Positions 8,298 to 16,418 of a DNA stretch of 64,000 bases are shown one piece after another. The notes below the pieces were generated by a model that saw only the letters and a program-made list of their open reading frames with translations, was not told the origin of the DNA and searched no databases. A program made the translations under genes and the position numbers. How positions within the stretch are numbered: position 1 is the stretch's first letter; every line of letters starts with the position of its first letter. Source of the stretch: Streptomyces sp. NBC_01549 (GTDB lineage: Bacteria; Actinomycetota; Actinomycetes; Streptomycetales; Streptomycetaceae); the NCBI RefSeq assembly GCF_026339955.1, contig NZ_JAPEPW010000001.1:5575001-5639000 (forward strand), given 5' to 3'.

Positions 8298-9466
8298 AGG
8301 CGTCCGCTTTCGTCTATCCGTGGGACGTCGTCGGGGATCCGGGGGCGGCCGAGTGGATCGCCGGGCTCGGCGTACGACAGGTGACGCTCGCCTCCGCGTA
8401 CCATTCCACACGCGCGCTGACCCCTCGCCACCCTCGACACCGGATCGTCACGGCCTCGCACGCCGCCGTCCTGTACCCGGTCGACGACGCACGGTGGGAG
8501 GGGCGTGCGCTGCGGCCGTACGCCGCCGGGGAGTGGGCGCCCGGGGACGTGTACGGGGAGGCCGCCGGCGCGCTCGCGGAGGCCGGTCTTGACGTCCACA
8601 CGTGGGTGGTCCTCGCACACAACTCCCGGATGGGCGCCGAACATCCGTCCACCTCCGTCGTCAACGCCTACGGGGACCGGTACGCGTGGGCGCCGTGCAT
8701 CGCGCAGGCCGACACGCGGGCGTATCTCGTCGACCTCGCGGTGGAGGCGGCGGTGCGGCCCGGGGCGCTGGGTACGGAGCTGGAGTCGCTCGGCTGGTAC
8801 GGGCTCGCTCATCTGCACGCGCACGACAAGATCGGCGGGGTGGGGCTCGGGGACGCCGGGCAGTACCTGATGTCGCTCTGCTTCTGCGCGGCCTGCCGGG
8901 ACGGGTACGCCGGGCACGGGCTCGACGCGGATGACCTGGCGGCGGCAGTCCGGGAGGCGCTGGAGCCGGTGTGGCGAGGGGACGTGCCGTCGGACGGCGG
9001 CCGGCCGGCGATCGAGAAGCTGCTCGGGGAGGAGACGGCGGCCGCCACGCGCGCGTGGCGTGACGGCGTGGCCCGTTCGCTCCAGGAGACGGTGGTCGCG
9101 GCGGTGCGGGCGGCCGCGCCGGCCGACTTCCAGGTGTTGCTGCACGCCGATCCCGTTTCCTACCACTGCGGGGCGAACGCCGGGGTCGATCCCGGGCACA
9201 TCCTGTCCGTGGCGGACGGAGTGGTCGTGCCGTGCACGGGCGGGGTGGGGTTGCTGGCACCGTTCGCGGAACAGGGCCGGGACGGGGCTGTACTGGCCGC
9301 GAACTTCACGGTCGTGGCGGGGATGGGGGGTGGTCCGGGCACGTTGGCGCAGGATGCGGCTCGGGCGGCTTCGGCGGGCGCGACCGAACTGCGGCTGTAC
9401 CACGCGGGGTTGGCTTCGGACGGGGATCTGGACGCTGTGCGGGCGGTGTTGACGGGGGCGACCTGA
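8294..9466 (+). CDS. conserved protein of unknown function, possible TIM-barrel glycosidase-like
   Basis: 390 residues, translationally coupled to kdgD (GTGA). No family was recognised with certainty. Visible features are an N-terminal KASAFVYPWDVVGDP, paired aromatic/acidic segments (GLAHLHAHDKIGG, LLHADPVSYHCGANAG), and a cysteine cluster LCFCAACRDGY at about residue 198. CxCxxC patterns of this kind occur in several TIM-barrel glycoside-hydrolase-like proteins, so a carbohydrate-related role is possible. It has no signal peptide, so it is cytoplasmic. Context (uronate catabolism) is the best clue. Confidence 0.7.
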   Translation: MKASAFVYPWDVVGDPGAAEWIAGLGVRQVTLASAYHSTRALTPRHPRHRIVTASHAAVLYPVDDARWEGRALRPYAAGEWAPGDVYGEAAGALAEAGLDVHTWVVLAHNSRMGAEHPSTSVVNAYGDRYAWAPCIAQADTRAYLVDLAVEAAVRPGALGTELESLGWYGLAHLHAHDKIGGVGLGDAGQYLMSLCFCAACRDGYAGHGLDADDLAAAVREALEPVWRGDVPSDGGRPAIEKLLGEETAAATRAWRDGVARSLQETVVAAVRAAAPADFQVLLHADPVSYHCGANAGVDPGHILSVADGVVVPCTGGVGLLAPFAEQGRDGAVLAANFTVVAGMGGGPGTLAQDAARAASAGATELRLYHAGLASDGDLDAVRAVLTGAT

Positions 9467-9484
9467 GCCCAGATCCCCGCGGCA

Positions 9485-10657
9485 CTAGGTGCGGGTGAGT
9501 GGGAGCAGGGTCAGGAGGCGGGTCAGCCCGAGGGTCAGGAGCAGGGGCCGGTAGTCGACCAGCTCGATCAGGCCCGCGCCGACGGCCAGCCCGAGCGCGT
9601 TCGGGGCGTACATCAGGGTGTTCGCGGTGGCGGAGGCGCGGCCGAGGAGCGGGGCCGGAGTCTCGCGCTGGACGGCGGTGTACGCGGCGATCAGGACGCA
9701 GGGAAGACCGAGGCCGATCACCGTGCTGCAGACCAGGGCCACCGCGTCGGACGGTACCGCGCGGAGCGCGACCGCGACCGCCATGAGGGCGATGCCGTAC
9801 GCGGCGAAGCGGCGCTCGCCCAGCAGGCGGAGCAGGGGCCCCGAGACCAGGCCGATCAGCACCGAGCCGAAGCCTTGAGCGACGTAGAGCAGGCCGACGT
9901 ACGCGGGGGAGTGGCCCAGCCCCTCGGCGACGGCGTAGATCGTGGCGCCGTTGATGCCGGCGAAGAGCATGGTCGTGGCGGCAGCCAGGATCAGTGCCCG
10001 CAGTTCCGGGTGCTGCCGGATGTGGCGGAGGCCCGCGGCGGTGCGGGCCCTTCGGTCCGACCGGTCCGGGACGGGCGGGGTCTCGCGGACGCGCAGCAGG
10101 GCGTACAGCCCGGCCGCGAGGGCGAACGTGACGGCGTCCAGGACGGCCACCCGCGCGCCGCCGTACGCCGCGTACAGGCCCGCCCCCGTCAGCGGAGCCA
10201 GGAGCTTCATGCCCTCGCCCGCCGTCATGCGCAGGCCGTTGAAGTCCCCGAGGAGGTGCCTGTCGACAGCCGTGGCCACGAGCGCCGACTCCGCCGCCTC
10301 ATGGACGACGCCTGCCGCCCCGTAGATCAGGAGCACGGTGAAGAGGATCCACAGGCGGTCCCGGGCGTTCACGGCGAAGAGCGTCGGCAGGAGCGCCGCC
10401 AGGGCCAGGTTCGTGGCGATCAGGAGCGGCCGGCGGCGGGTGCGGTCCGCGAGGACGCCCAGGGCGGGGCCGACGAGCGTCGGGGCCCAGAGGGCGAACA
10501 CGCACAGGGCCGCCAGACCGTTCGAGCCGGTCAGGTCCTTGACCCAGACGCCCGACACCAGCCACATCGCCGACGAGCCGAAGCCGGAGACCACTGCTGC
10601 GGCCAGGTACAACCCCGCGTTGCGGTCACCCAGGACCCGCGTCACCGTCCATGTCAT
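9485..10657 (-). CDS. MFS transporter
   Basis: 390 residues with about twelve hydrophobic segments. The MFS signature LGVLADRTRRRPLL lies in the loop between helices 2 and 3. The arrangement resembles the MefA/enterobactin-exporter type of efflux proteins. It is convergent with the preceding gene (18-bp gap). A further ATG 48 bases upstream gives a proline-rich extension; ATG 10657 (MTWTVTRVLGDRNAG) fits family starts better. The substrate is unknown, and nothing ties it to the pectin genes except position. Confidence 0.85.
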   Translation of the reverse strand: MTWTVTRVLGDRNAGLYLAAAVVSGFGSSAMWLVSGVWVKDLTGSNGLAALCVFALWAPTLVGPALGVLADRTRRRPLLIATNLALAALLPTLFAVNARDRLWILFTVLLIYGAAGVVHEAAESALVATAVDRHLLGDFNGLRMTAGEGMKLLAPLTGAGLYAAYGGARVAVLDAVTFALAAGLYALLRVRETPPVPDRSDRRARTAAGLRHIRQHPELRALILAAATTMLFAGINGATIYAVAEGLGHSPAYVGLLYVAQGFGSVLIGLVSGPLLRLLGERRFAAYGIALMAVAVALRAVPSDAVALVCSTVIGLGLPCVLIAAYTAVQRETPAPLLGRASATANTLMYAPNALGLAVGAGLIELVDYRPLLLTLGLTRLLTLLPLTRT

Positions 10658-10818
10658 GGCAGGTGATCGTGGTGCTAAGGGGGGCGGTCGAGGATCGGGC
10701 ATGTGCCGTATCTCCTCGCCCGGGAGCGATGAGTTCCGGGCGCGGTCTCGGTCCACCCCAGGAGCGAAGCCACAGAAGAGCTGAAGAGCCGAAGAGCCGA
10801 AGAGCTGGGGAGCAGCGG

Positions 10819-11022
10819 ATGACGGACGACCGGACTTTCGACACCTTCGACCTCGGGCCGCAGGCCCTGATCGTGGCCCGCCTCGCGGCGGGGACGGCGC
10901 GCGAGCAGCTCGACCGCCACACGCCCTGCCCCGGGTTCGCGGTGCACAACATGCTCGGGCATCTGGGCGGGCTGGCGCCTCGGAGGCACATCGACTCGAA
11001 CTTCTTTTGTCGGAAGCGTTGA
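10819..11022 (+). pseudogene. truncated maleylpyruvate isomerase/DinB-like (TIGR03086-type) fragment
   Basis: A 67-codon remnant starting MTDDRTFDTFDLGPQALI and reaching TPCPGFAVHNMLGHLGGLA, the conserved N-terminal region of mycothiol-dependent isomerase-like proteins (usually about 190-220 residues). After that point homology stops and the frame runs through SNFFCRKR into the promoter of the next gene. It is most simply a gene truncated by a rearrangement whose breakpoint is near 10980. Expression of the fragment is doubtful. Confidence 0.55.
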
Positions 11023-11047
11023 CGAAACACGGCCGCGCTCCTACCTT
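11019..11047 (+). promoter_or_regulatory. predicted promoter of the GntR operon
   Basis: -35 TTGACG (11019-11024), 17-bp spacer, -10-like TACCTT (11042-11047). It overlaps the end of the truncated fragment and lies 73 bp upstream of the regulator's ATG. Confidence 0.5.
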
Positions 11048-11068
11048 CAACGCGTCGTACTTCATACG

Positions 11069-11078
11069 TCATATATGA
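11069..11078. promoter_or_regulatory. candidate operator TCATATATGA
   Basis: A perfect 10-bp AT-rich palindrome in GC-rich surroundings, about 22 bp downstream of the predicted -10 and 42 bp before the GntR start. The position suits repression of its own operon by the GntR regulator. Confidence 0.45.
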
Positions 11079-11119
11079 GACGCGATACACGAGATCAGAT
11101 ACAGATCCGAGAGGCGCGC

Positions 11120-11776
11120 ATGACCTCTGTGCCCATTCCGATTCCGTCCCGCACCCAGTTCGTGCTGGAGGGGATCAAACACCGCATCCTCACCGGGCAG
11201 TTGACCCCGGGGCAGGCTCTGGTCGAGACCGAGCTCGCCACGCAGTTCGGGGTGTCGAAGACGCCCGTGCGCGAGGCGCTCAAGACCCTGGCCGGCACCG
11301 GTCTCGTCGTGATGAGCCAGTACAAGGGCGTCACGGTGCGCATGGTGGACGCGGACATGGCGCGCGAGGTGTACGACGTGCGGCTGCTGCTGGAGCCGGA
11401 GGCGCTGCGCCGCACCGTACGGCGCGCGGCGTCGCTCGATGCCGCACGCGACGCGCTGACCCGCGCCGACGACGCCTCCGACACCGCCGAACGCTCGCTC
11501 GCCAACCGGGAGTTCCACCGCGCCCTGTATGTGTCCTGCGGCAACCCGCTGCTCGGCCGGATGCTCGACGAAGTGCGTGACCAGGCCGCTCTCGTGTCGG
11601 CGGTCGCCTGGGCCGCCGACCCGTCCTGGGAGCGCGAGGCCGGCGAGCACCGGGAGATCCTGCGCCTCGCCCTCGAAGGTGACGCCGACGGCGCGGCCCG
11701 CGCGCTGCACGCCCACATCGAGTCGTTCGTGCGACGGGCCTTCCCCTCGGCCCAGGAAGAGGTCGGACAGGAATGA
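11120..11776 (+). CDS. GntR family regulator with FCD domain
   Basis: 218 residues. The N-terminal winged helix has GntR signatures (LTPGQALVETELATQFGVS, KTPVREALKTLAG). The C-terminal FCD ligand-binding domain follows with conserved acidic/His residues (NREFHRALY, EHREIL). FadR-subfamily regulators often sense sugar acids or carboxylates. ATG 11120 is preceded by GAGAGG and is preferred over ATG 11075. It is the first gene of a coupled three-gene operon with a sugar-acid lyase and dehydratase, so it probably controls them. Confidence 0.92.
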   Translation: MTSVPIPIPSRTQFVLEGIKHRILTGQLTPGQALVETELATQFGVSKTPVREALKTLAGTGLVVMSQYKGVTVRMVDADMAREVYDVRLLLEPEALRRTVRRAASLDAARDALTRADDASDTAERSLANREFHRALYVSCGNPLLGRMLDEVRDQAALVSAVAWAADPSWEREAGEHREILRLALEGDADGAARALHAHIESFVRRAFPSAQEEVGQE

Positions 11777-12681
11777 CAGCGACGTACGAGACCCAGCGGG
11801 CGGCGCTCGCCGAGGTCGTGGCGATCCCCGTGACGCCCTTCGCCAAGGACGGCACGATCGACCGCGACACCCACCGGGCCCTGCTGCGTCGGCTGCTCGA
11901 CGGCGGCGTCCGTACCCTCACCCCCAATGGCAACACCGGCGAGTTCTACGCCCTGACCCCCGCGGAACGGCGGCTCGTCACCGAGCTGACGATCGACGAG
12001 ACGGGCGACCGCGCCACGATCCTGGTCGGGGTCGGGCACGACGTGCCGACCGCCGTCGCCTCCGCCCGGCACGCCCGGGAGCTCGGAGCACAGATGGTGA
12101 TGGTCCATCAGCCCGTGCATCCCTACGTCTCGGAGGGCGGCTGGGTCGACTACCACCGGGCCATCGCCGAGGCCGTGCCGGAGCTGGGCGTCGTGCCCTA
12201 CATCCGCAGCCCGGTGCTGCCCGGCGCCCGGCTCGCCGACCTCGCCGACATCTGCCCGAACGTCATCGGGGTGAAGTACGCCGTCCCGGACGCGGCCCGC
12301 TTCGCCGCCTTCGCCCGGGACGCGGGGCTCGACCGGTTCGTGTGGGTCGCGGGCCTCGCCGAACCGTACGCCCCGTCCTACTTCTCGGCCGGTGCCACGG
12401 GCTTCACCTCGGGTCTCGTGAACGTCGCCCCGGCCGTCTCCCTGAACATGATCGAAGCCCTTCGAGCCGGCGACTACCCGGCCGCCATGAAGGTCTGGGA
12501 GCAGATCCGCCGCTTCGAGGAGCTGCGCGCGGCGAACACCTCCGCCAACAACGTCACCGTCGTCAAGGAGGCCCTCGCCTCGCTCGGCCTGTGCCGCCGC
12601 GAGGTGCGCCCGCCGAGCAGGGAACTGCCCGAGTCCGAGCGGGCGGAAGTCGCGGCCATCGCCGCGGGGTGGTCCATATGA
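11773..12681 (+). CDS. DHDPS-family lyase, probably 2-keto-3-deoxy-sugar-acid dehydratase or aldolase
   Basis: 302 residues, DHDPS/NAL superfamily. The Schiff-base lysine is Lys168 (VIGVKYAVP) and the tyrosine Tyr143 (VVPYIRSP), with TPNGNTGEFYAL near residue 55. It is a paralog of kdgD, with the two catalytic residues at the same positions, but clearly diverged. It is coupled to an L-arabinonate-dehydratase-like gene, so the most likely substrate is L-2-keto-3-deoxyarabonate, giving alpha-ketoglutarate semialdehyde (inference). An aldolase acting on another keto-deoxy acid remains possible. It overlaps GntR by ATGA. Confidence 0.8.
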   Translation: MTATYETQRAALAEVVAIPVTPFAKDGTIDRDTHRALLRRLLDGGVRTLTPNGNTGEFYALTPAERRLVTELTIDETGDRATILVGVGHDVPTAVASARHARELGAQMVMVHQPVHPYVSEGGWVDYHRAIAEAVPELGVVPYIRSPVLPGARLADLADICPNVIGVKYAVPDAARFAAFARDAGLDRFVWVAGLAEPYAPSYFSAGATGFTSGLVNVAPAVSLNMIEALRAGDYPAAMKVWEQIRRFEELRAANTSANNVTVVKEALASLGLCRREVRPPSRELPESERAEVAAIAAGWSI

Positions 12682-14420
12682 GCCAGGGAAGAAGGGAGCC
12701 GAAGCGCCCCGAGGAGCTCCGGAGCCATCAGTGGTACGGCACCGACGGGCTGCGCTCCTTCAGCCACCGGGCCCGCACCCGCCAGCTCGGCTACCTTCCC
12801 GAGGAGCACCTCGGCAAGCCGGTCATCGCGATCCTGAACACCTGGTCCGACATCAACCCCTGTCACGTCCATCTGCGCGACCGTGCGCAGGCCGTGAAGC
12901 GGGGGGTGTGGCAGGCCGGGGGCTTCCCGCTCGAGTTCCCGGTCTCCACCCTCAGCGAGACCTTCCAGAAGCCGACCCCGATGCTCTACCGCAACCTGCT
13001 GGCGATGGAGACCGAGGAACTGCTGCGGTCGTATCCCGTCGACGGCGCGGTGCTGATGGGCGGCTGCGACAAGTCCACGCCCGCCCTGCTCATGGGCGCC
13101 GCGTCCGTCGACCTGCCGGCCGTCTTCGTGCCCGCCGGGCCCATGCTGCCCGGTCACTGGCGAGGCGAGGTCCTCGGCTCCGGCACCGACATGTGGAAGT
13201 ACTGGGACGACAAGCGCGCCGGACTCATCGGCGACTGCGAGATGACCGAGCTGGAGAGCGGGCTCGCGCGCTCTCCCGGGCACTGCATGACCATGGGTAC
13301 GGCGTCCACGCTGACGGCCGCCGCCGAGGCGCTCGGGGTGACCGTGCCCGGCGCGTCCAGCATCCCCGCCGTCGACTCCGGGCACGACCGGATGGCGGCC
13401 GCGGCAGGCCTCAGGATCGTCGAACTCGTCCGCCAGGACCGGAAGCTGTCCGACATCCTCACCGCGGACGCGTTCGAGGACGCGGTGACGACCGTCCTCG
13501 GACTCGGCGGCTCCACCAACGCCGTGATCCATCTGATCGCCATGGCGGGACGAGCGGGCGTCACCCTCACGCTCGACGACTTCGACCGGATCGCGCGGAC
13601 CGTGCCGGTGCTCGCCAACGTCCGGCCCGGCGGCCAGAAGTACCTCATGGAGGACTTCCACTTCGCCGGCGGTCTGCCCGGGTTCCTGTCGCGGATCACC
13701 GACCTGCTGCACCTGGACCGGCCGACGGTGTCGTACGACAGCATGCGCGAGCAGTTGGCCGGCGCCCAGGTGCACGACGACGACGTCATCCGCACCCGGC
13801 ACAACCCGGTCGCGGCCGAGGGCGGAGTCGCCGTACTGCGCGGCAACCTCTGCCCCGACGGCGCCGTCATCAAGCACATCGCCGCCGAGCCGCACCTGCT
13901 CCAGCACACCGGTCCCGCGGTCGTCTTCGACGACTACAGGACCATGCAGCGGACCATCAACGACCCGTCGCTCGGCATCACGGCGGACAGTGTGCTGGTG
14001 CTGCGGGGCTCCGGGCCCAAGGGCGGTCCCGGCATGCCGGAGTACGGGATGCTGCCCATCCCCGACCATCTGCTGAAGCAGGGTGTACGGGACATGGTGC
14101 GGATCTCCGACGCCCGGATGAGCGGCACGAGTTACGGCGCCTGTGTGCTGCACGTGGCGCCCGAGTCGCACATCGGCGGACCGCTCGCCCTGGTGCGCAC
14201 CGGGGACACGATCACCCTCGACGTCGAGGCACGGTCGCTCCGACTCAACGTGGACGACGAGGAGTTGGAGCGGCGCAGGGCGCAGTGGACGGCGCCGCCC
14301 GAGCGATACGAGCGCGGGTACGGGGCGCTCTTCAACGAGCAGATCACCCAGGCGGACACCGGATGCGACTTCGCGTTCCTGGCCCGGCCGGGGAAGGTGC
14401 CGGACCCGTACGCGGGATGA
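12678..14420 (+). CDS. IlvD/Edd family sugar-acid dehydratase (L-arabinonate dehydratase-like)
   Basis: 580 residues, the length of L-arabinonate dehydratases. Cys62 (DINPCHVH), Cys130 (MGGCDKSTPALLMGA) and Cys203 (SPGHCMTMGTAST) correspond to the cluster-binding cysteines of that group, and a catalytic-serine region DARMSGTSYG lies near residue 482. Such enzymes bind a [2Fe-2S] cluster and dehydrate aldonates to 2-keto-3-deoxy acids. ATG 12678 overlaps the previous stop; the reading frame continues open upstream but only as an alternate frame of the neighbour. D-xylonate or galactonate cannot be excluded as substrate. Confidence 0.85.
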   Translation: MSQGRREPKRPEELRSHQWYGTDGLRSFSHRARTRQLGYLPEEHLGKPVIAILNTWSDINPCHVHLRDRAQAVKRGVWQAGGFPLEFPVSTLSETFQKPTPMLYRNLLAMETEELLRSYPVDGAVLMGGCDKSTPALLMGAASVDLPAVFVPAGPMLPGHWRGEVLGSGTDMWKYWDDKRAGLIGDCEMTELESGLARSPGHCMTMGTASTLTAAAEALGVTVPGASSIPAVDSGHDRMAAAAGLRIVELVRQDRKLSDILTADAFEDAVTTVLGLGGSTNAVIHLIAMAGRAGVTLTLDDFDRIARTVPVLANVRPGGQKYLMEDFHFAGGLPGFLSRITDLLHLDRPTVSYDSMREQLAGAQVHDDDVIRTRHNPVAAEGGVAVLRGNLCPDGAVIKHIAAEPHLLQHTGPAVVFDDYRTMQRTINDPSLGITADSVLVLRGSGPKGGPGMPEYGMLPIPDHLLKQGVRDMVRISDARMSGTSYGACVLHVAPESHIGGPLALVRTGDTITLDVEARSLRLNVDDEELERRRAQWTAPPERYERGYGALFNEQITQADTGCDFAFLARPGKVPDPYAG

Positions 14421-14498
14421 GGGCGCCCGCGGGGGCAGCCCCTCTTTGAGTCTCACCTGATCGACATCTCGAACAGCAAGCAGTGATCGGCAAACAGC

Positions 14499-14532
14499 AA
14501 GCGCTTCACCCATGTGTACGTAGCAAGCGCTT
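14499..14532. promoter_or_regulatory. pair of AAGCGCTT palindromes upstream of the ABC operon
   Basis: Two copies of the perfect palindrome AAGCGCTT (14499-14506 and 14525-14532), each within GCAAGCGCTTC, spaced 26 bp centre to centre. A degenerate third copy (GCAAGCGTTCC) lies near 14545, and CAGCAAGC half-copies lie upstream. The shape fits LacI-family operators. They lie 50-85 bp before the first permease ATG. No LacI regulator is encoded in the window. Confidence 0.55.
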
Positions 14533-14583
14533 CCTGTCGGCACGGCAAGCGTTCCACGGCACCCGCCAGAACGGAGAACAGTC

Positions 14584-15519
14584 ATGGCCCAAGCCGCAGT
14601 CGTGGCGAAACAGCCCGCGCCACCCCGGCGGCGCCGTGGCTCGGCGACGCCTCGCAAGCTCCCGTATCTGCTGATCGCCCCGGCGGGCCTGCTGATGCTG
14701 GGCTTCATCGCCTACCCGGTCATCAGCGTCTTCTACTACAGCCTGCAGAACTACAACCCCACCAAACCGTGGCGCAACGGCTTCGCGGGCTTCGACAACT
14801 TTACCCACGCCTTCACCAGCGACCCCCAGTTCTGGGACACGCTGACCTTCAGCGCCAAGTGGGTCTTCGTCGAGGTCGGCCTGCAACTGCTCTTCGGGCT
14901 CGCGCTCGCGCTGATCGTCAACCAGACCTTCGTGGGACGGGCCGTCGGCCGCGCGCTGGTCTTCTCGCCCTGGGCCGTCTCCGGTGTGCTGACCTCCGCG
15001 ATCTGGGTGCTGCTCTACAACTCCCAGACCGGCATCACCCGTTACCTGGCCGACGCGGGCATCGGCCAGTACGGCACCAGCTGGCTGTCGGACACCTCCA
15101 CCGTCTTCCCGGCGGCCGTCGTCGCCGACCTGTGGCGCGGTGTCCCCTTCTTCGCGATCCTGATCCTCGCCGATCTCCAGTCCGTCTCCAAGGACCTGTA
15201 CGAGGCCGCCGAGGTCGACGGCGCCAGCCGCTTCCGGCAGTTCCTGCACATCACACTGCCGCACCTGAAGGACGCCATCATCCTGTCCACGCTGCTGCGC
15301 GCGGTGTGGGAGTTCAACAACGTCGACCTGCTCTACACGCTGACGGGCGGTGGTCCCGCGGGCGAGACGACGACCCTCCCGCTCTACATCGCCAACACCA
15401 GCGTCGACGCCCACAACTTCGGCTACGCGTCCGCCCTCACCACGGTCGCGTTCGTGATTCTGCTCTTCTGTTCGGTCGTCTATCTGCGGCTGAGCAAGTT
15501 CGGAGGCGGGGACAAGTGA
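14584..15519 (+). CDS. carbohydrate ABC transporter permease (MalF type)
   Basis: 311 residues. A basic N-terminus precedes six predicted helices, and the EAA loop EAAEVDGASRFRQFLHITLP sits near residue 205. It is the first gene of a six-gene operon and partners the MalG-type permease that starts at its stop codon. A CUT1 importer is likely; the substrate is probably an oligosaccharide from pectin or arabinan, judged from the neighbouring enzymes. Confidence 0.9.
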   Translation: MAQAAVVAKQPAPPRRRRGSATPRKLPYLLIAPAGLLMLGFIAYPVISVFYYSLQNYNPTKPWRNGFAGFDNFTHAFTSDPQFWDTLTFSAKWVFVEVGLQLLFGLALALIVNQTFVGRAVGRALVFSPWAVSGVLTSAIWVLLYNSQTGITRYLADAGIGQYGTSWLSDTSTVFPAAVVADLWRGVPFFAILILADLQSVSKDLYEAAEVDGASRFRQFLHITLPHLKDAIILSTLLRAVWEFNNVDLLYTLTGGGPAGETTTLPLYIANTSVDAHNFGYASALTTVAFVILLFCSVVYLRLSKFGGGDK

Positions 15520-16418
15520 TCACCGAGGACGCCACGATCAGCGCCCCCGCGGCGCCCGCCCCGCTCGCCGAGGAGCCCCGGCAGCGCCCGGGGAGGAAGC
15601 GCCGTGCCTGGGACGAGGTCCCGCGCTGGCACATCTACCTCCCGCTCTCCCTCTACCTCCTCTTCACCCTGATCCCCTTCTACTGGATCCTGCTCTTCGC
15701 GCTCCGCCCGGCCGGCTCGACCTCGCTCGTGCCGTGGCCCATGACCTTCGACCACTTCGACAAGGTGTGGAACGACCGCAGCTTCGGGACCTACTTCCAG
15801 AACAGCGTGCTCATCGCCGTCGCCACCCTGGTGATGACGACCCTCGTCGCCCTCGCCGGCGGGTACGCCCTGGCCCGCTTCGACTTCAGGATCAAGCGCG
15901 GCTTCATGCTCGCGCTGCTCTGCTCCCAGTTCGTGCCGGGCGCGCTGCTCCTGGTCCCGCTCTTCCAGATCTTCGCCAAGCTCCAGATGATCAACTCGCT
16001 GGGCAGCGTCATCATCGCCGAGACGGTCTTCCAGCTGCCGCTGTCGATGATCCTCATCAGCGGGTTCATCAGGAACGTCCCGTACTCGCTCGAAGAGGCC
16101 GCCTGGGTCGACGGCTGCGACCGCTTCACCGCCTTCCGGATCGTCGTCCTGCCCCTGCTGCGGCCCGGGCTGATCGCCGTCGGCTCCTTCGCCTTCGTAC
16201 ACGCCTGGAACCACTTCCTGTTCGCCCTGATGTTCCTCAGCGACCAGAGCAAGCAGACCATCCCCGTCGGCCTCAACACGCTGATGAGCTCCGACAGCGT
16301 CGACCTGGGCGCGCTTGCCGCGGGCGGCATCATCGCCGCCGTCCCCGTCGTCATCGTCTTCGCCTTCATCCAGAAGTGGTTGATCACCGGGTTCAGCGCG
16401 GGGGCGGTGAAGGGATGA
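15516..16418 (+). CDS. carbohydrate ABC transporter permease (MalG type)
   Basis: 300 residues from GTG 15516, which overlaps the upstream TGA and has GGAGG seven bases before. An Ala/Pro-rich N-terminus is followed by six helices, the EAA loop EEAAWVDGCDRFTAFRIVVL, and a C-terminus FSAGAVKG typical of the class. It forms the transport channel with the preceding permease and is coupled to the oxidoreductase gene downstream. Confidence 0.9.
   Translation: MITEDATISAPAAPAPLAEEPRQRPGRKRRAWDEVPRWHIYLPLSLYLLFTLIPFYWILLFALRPAGSTSLVPWPMTFDHFDKVWNDRSFGTYFQNSVLIAVATLVMTTLVALAGGYALARFDFRIKRGFMLALLCSQFVPGALLLVPLFQIFAKLQMINSLGSVIIAETVFQLPLSMILISGFIRNVPYSLEEAAWVDGCDRFTAFRIVVLPLLRPGLIAVGSFAFVHAWNHFLFALMFLSDQSKQTIPVGLNTLMSSDSVDLGALAAGGIIAAVPVVIVFAFIQKWLITGFSAGAVKG

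Noticed and set aside
11529..12677. Possible N-terminal extension fusing extra sequence to the IlvD/Edd dehydratase
   Set aside because: The upstream part of that frame is an out-of-phase reading of the DHDPS-family gene; ATG 12678 gives the normal 580-residue length.
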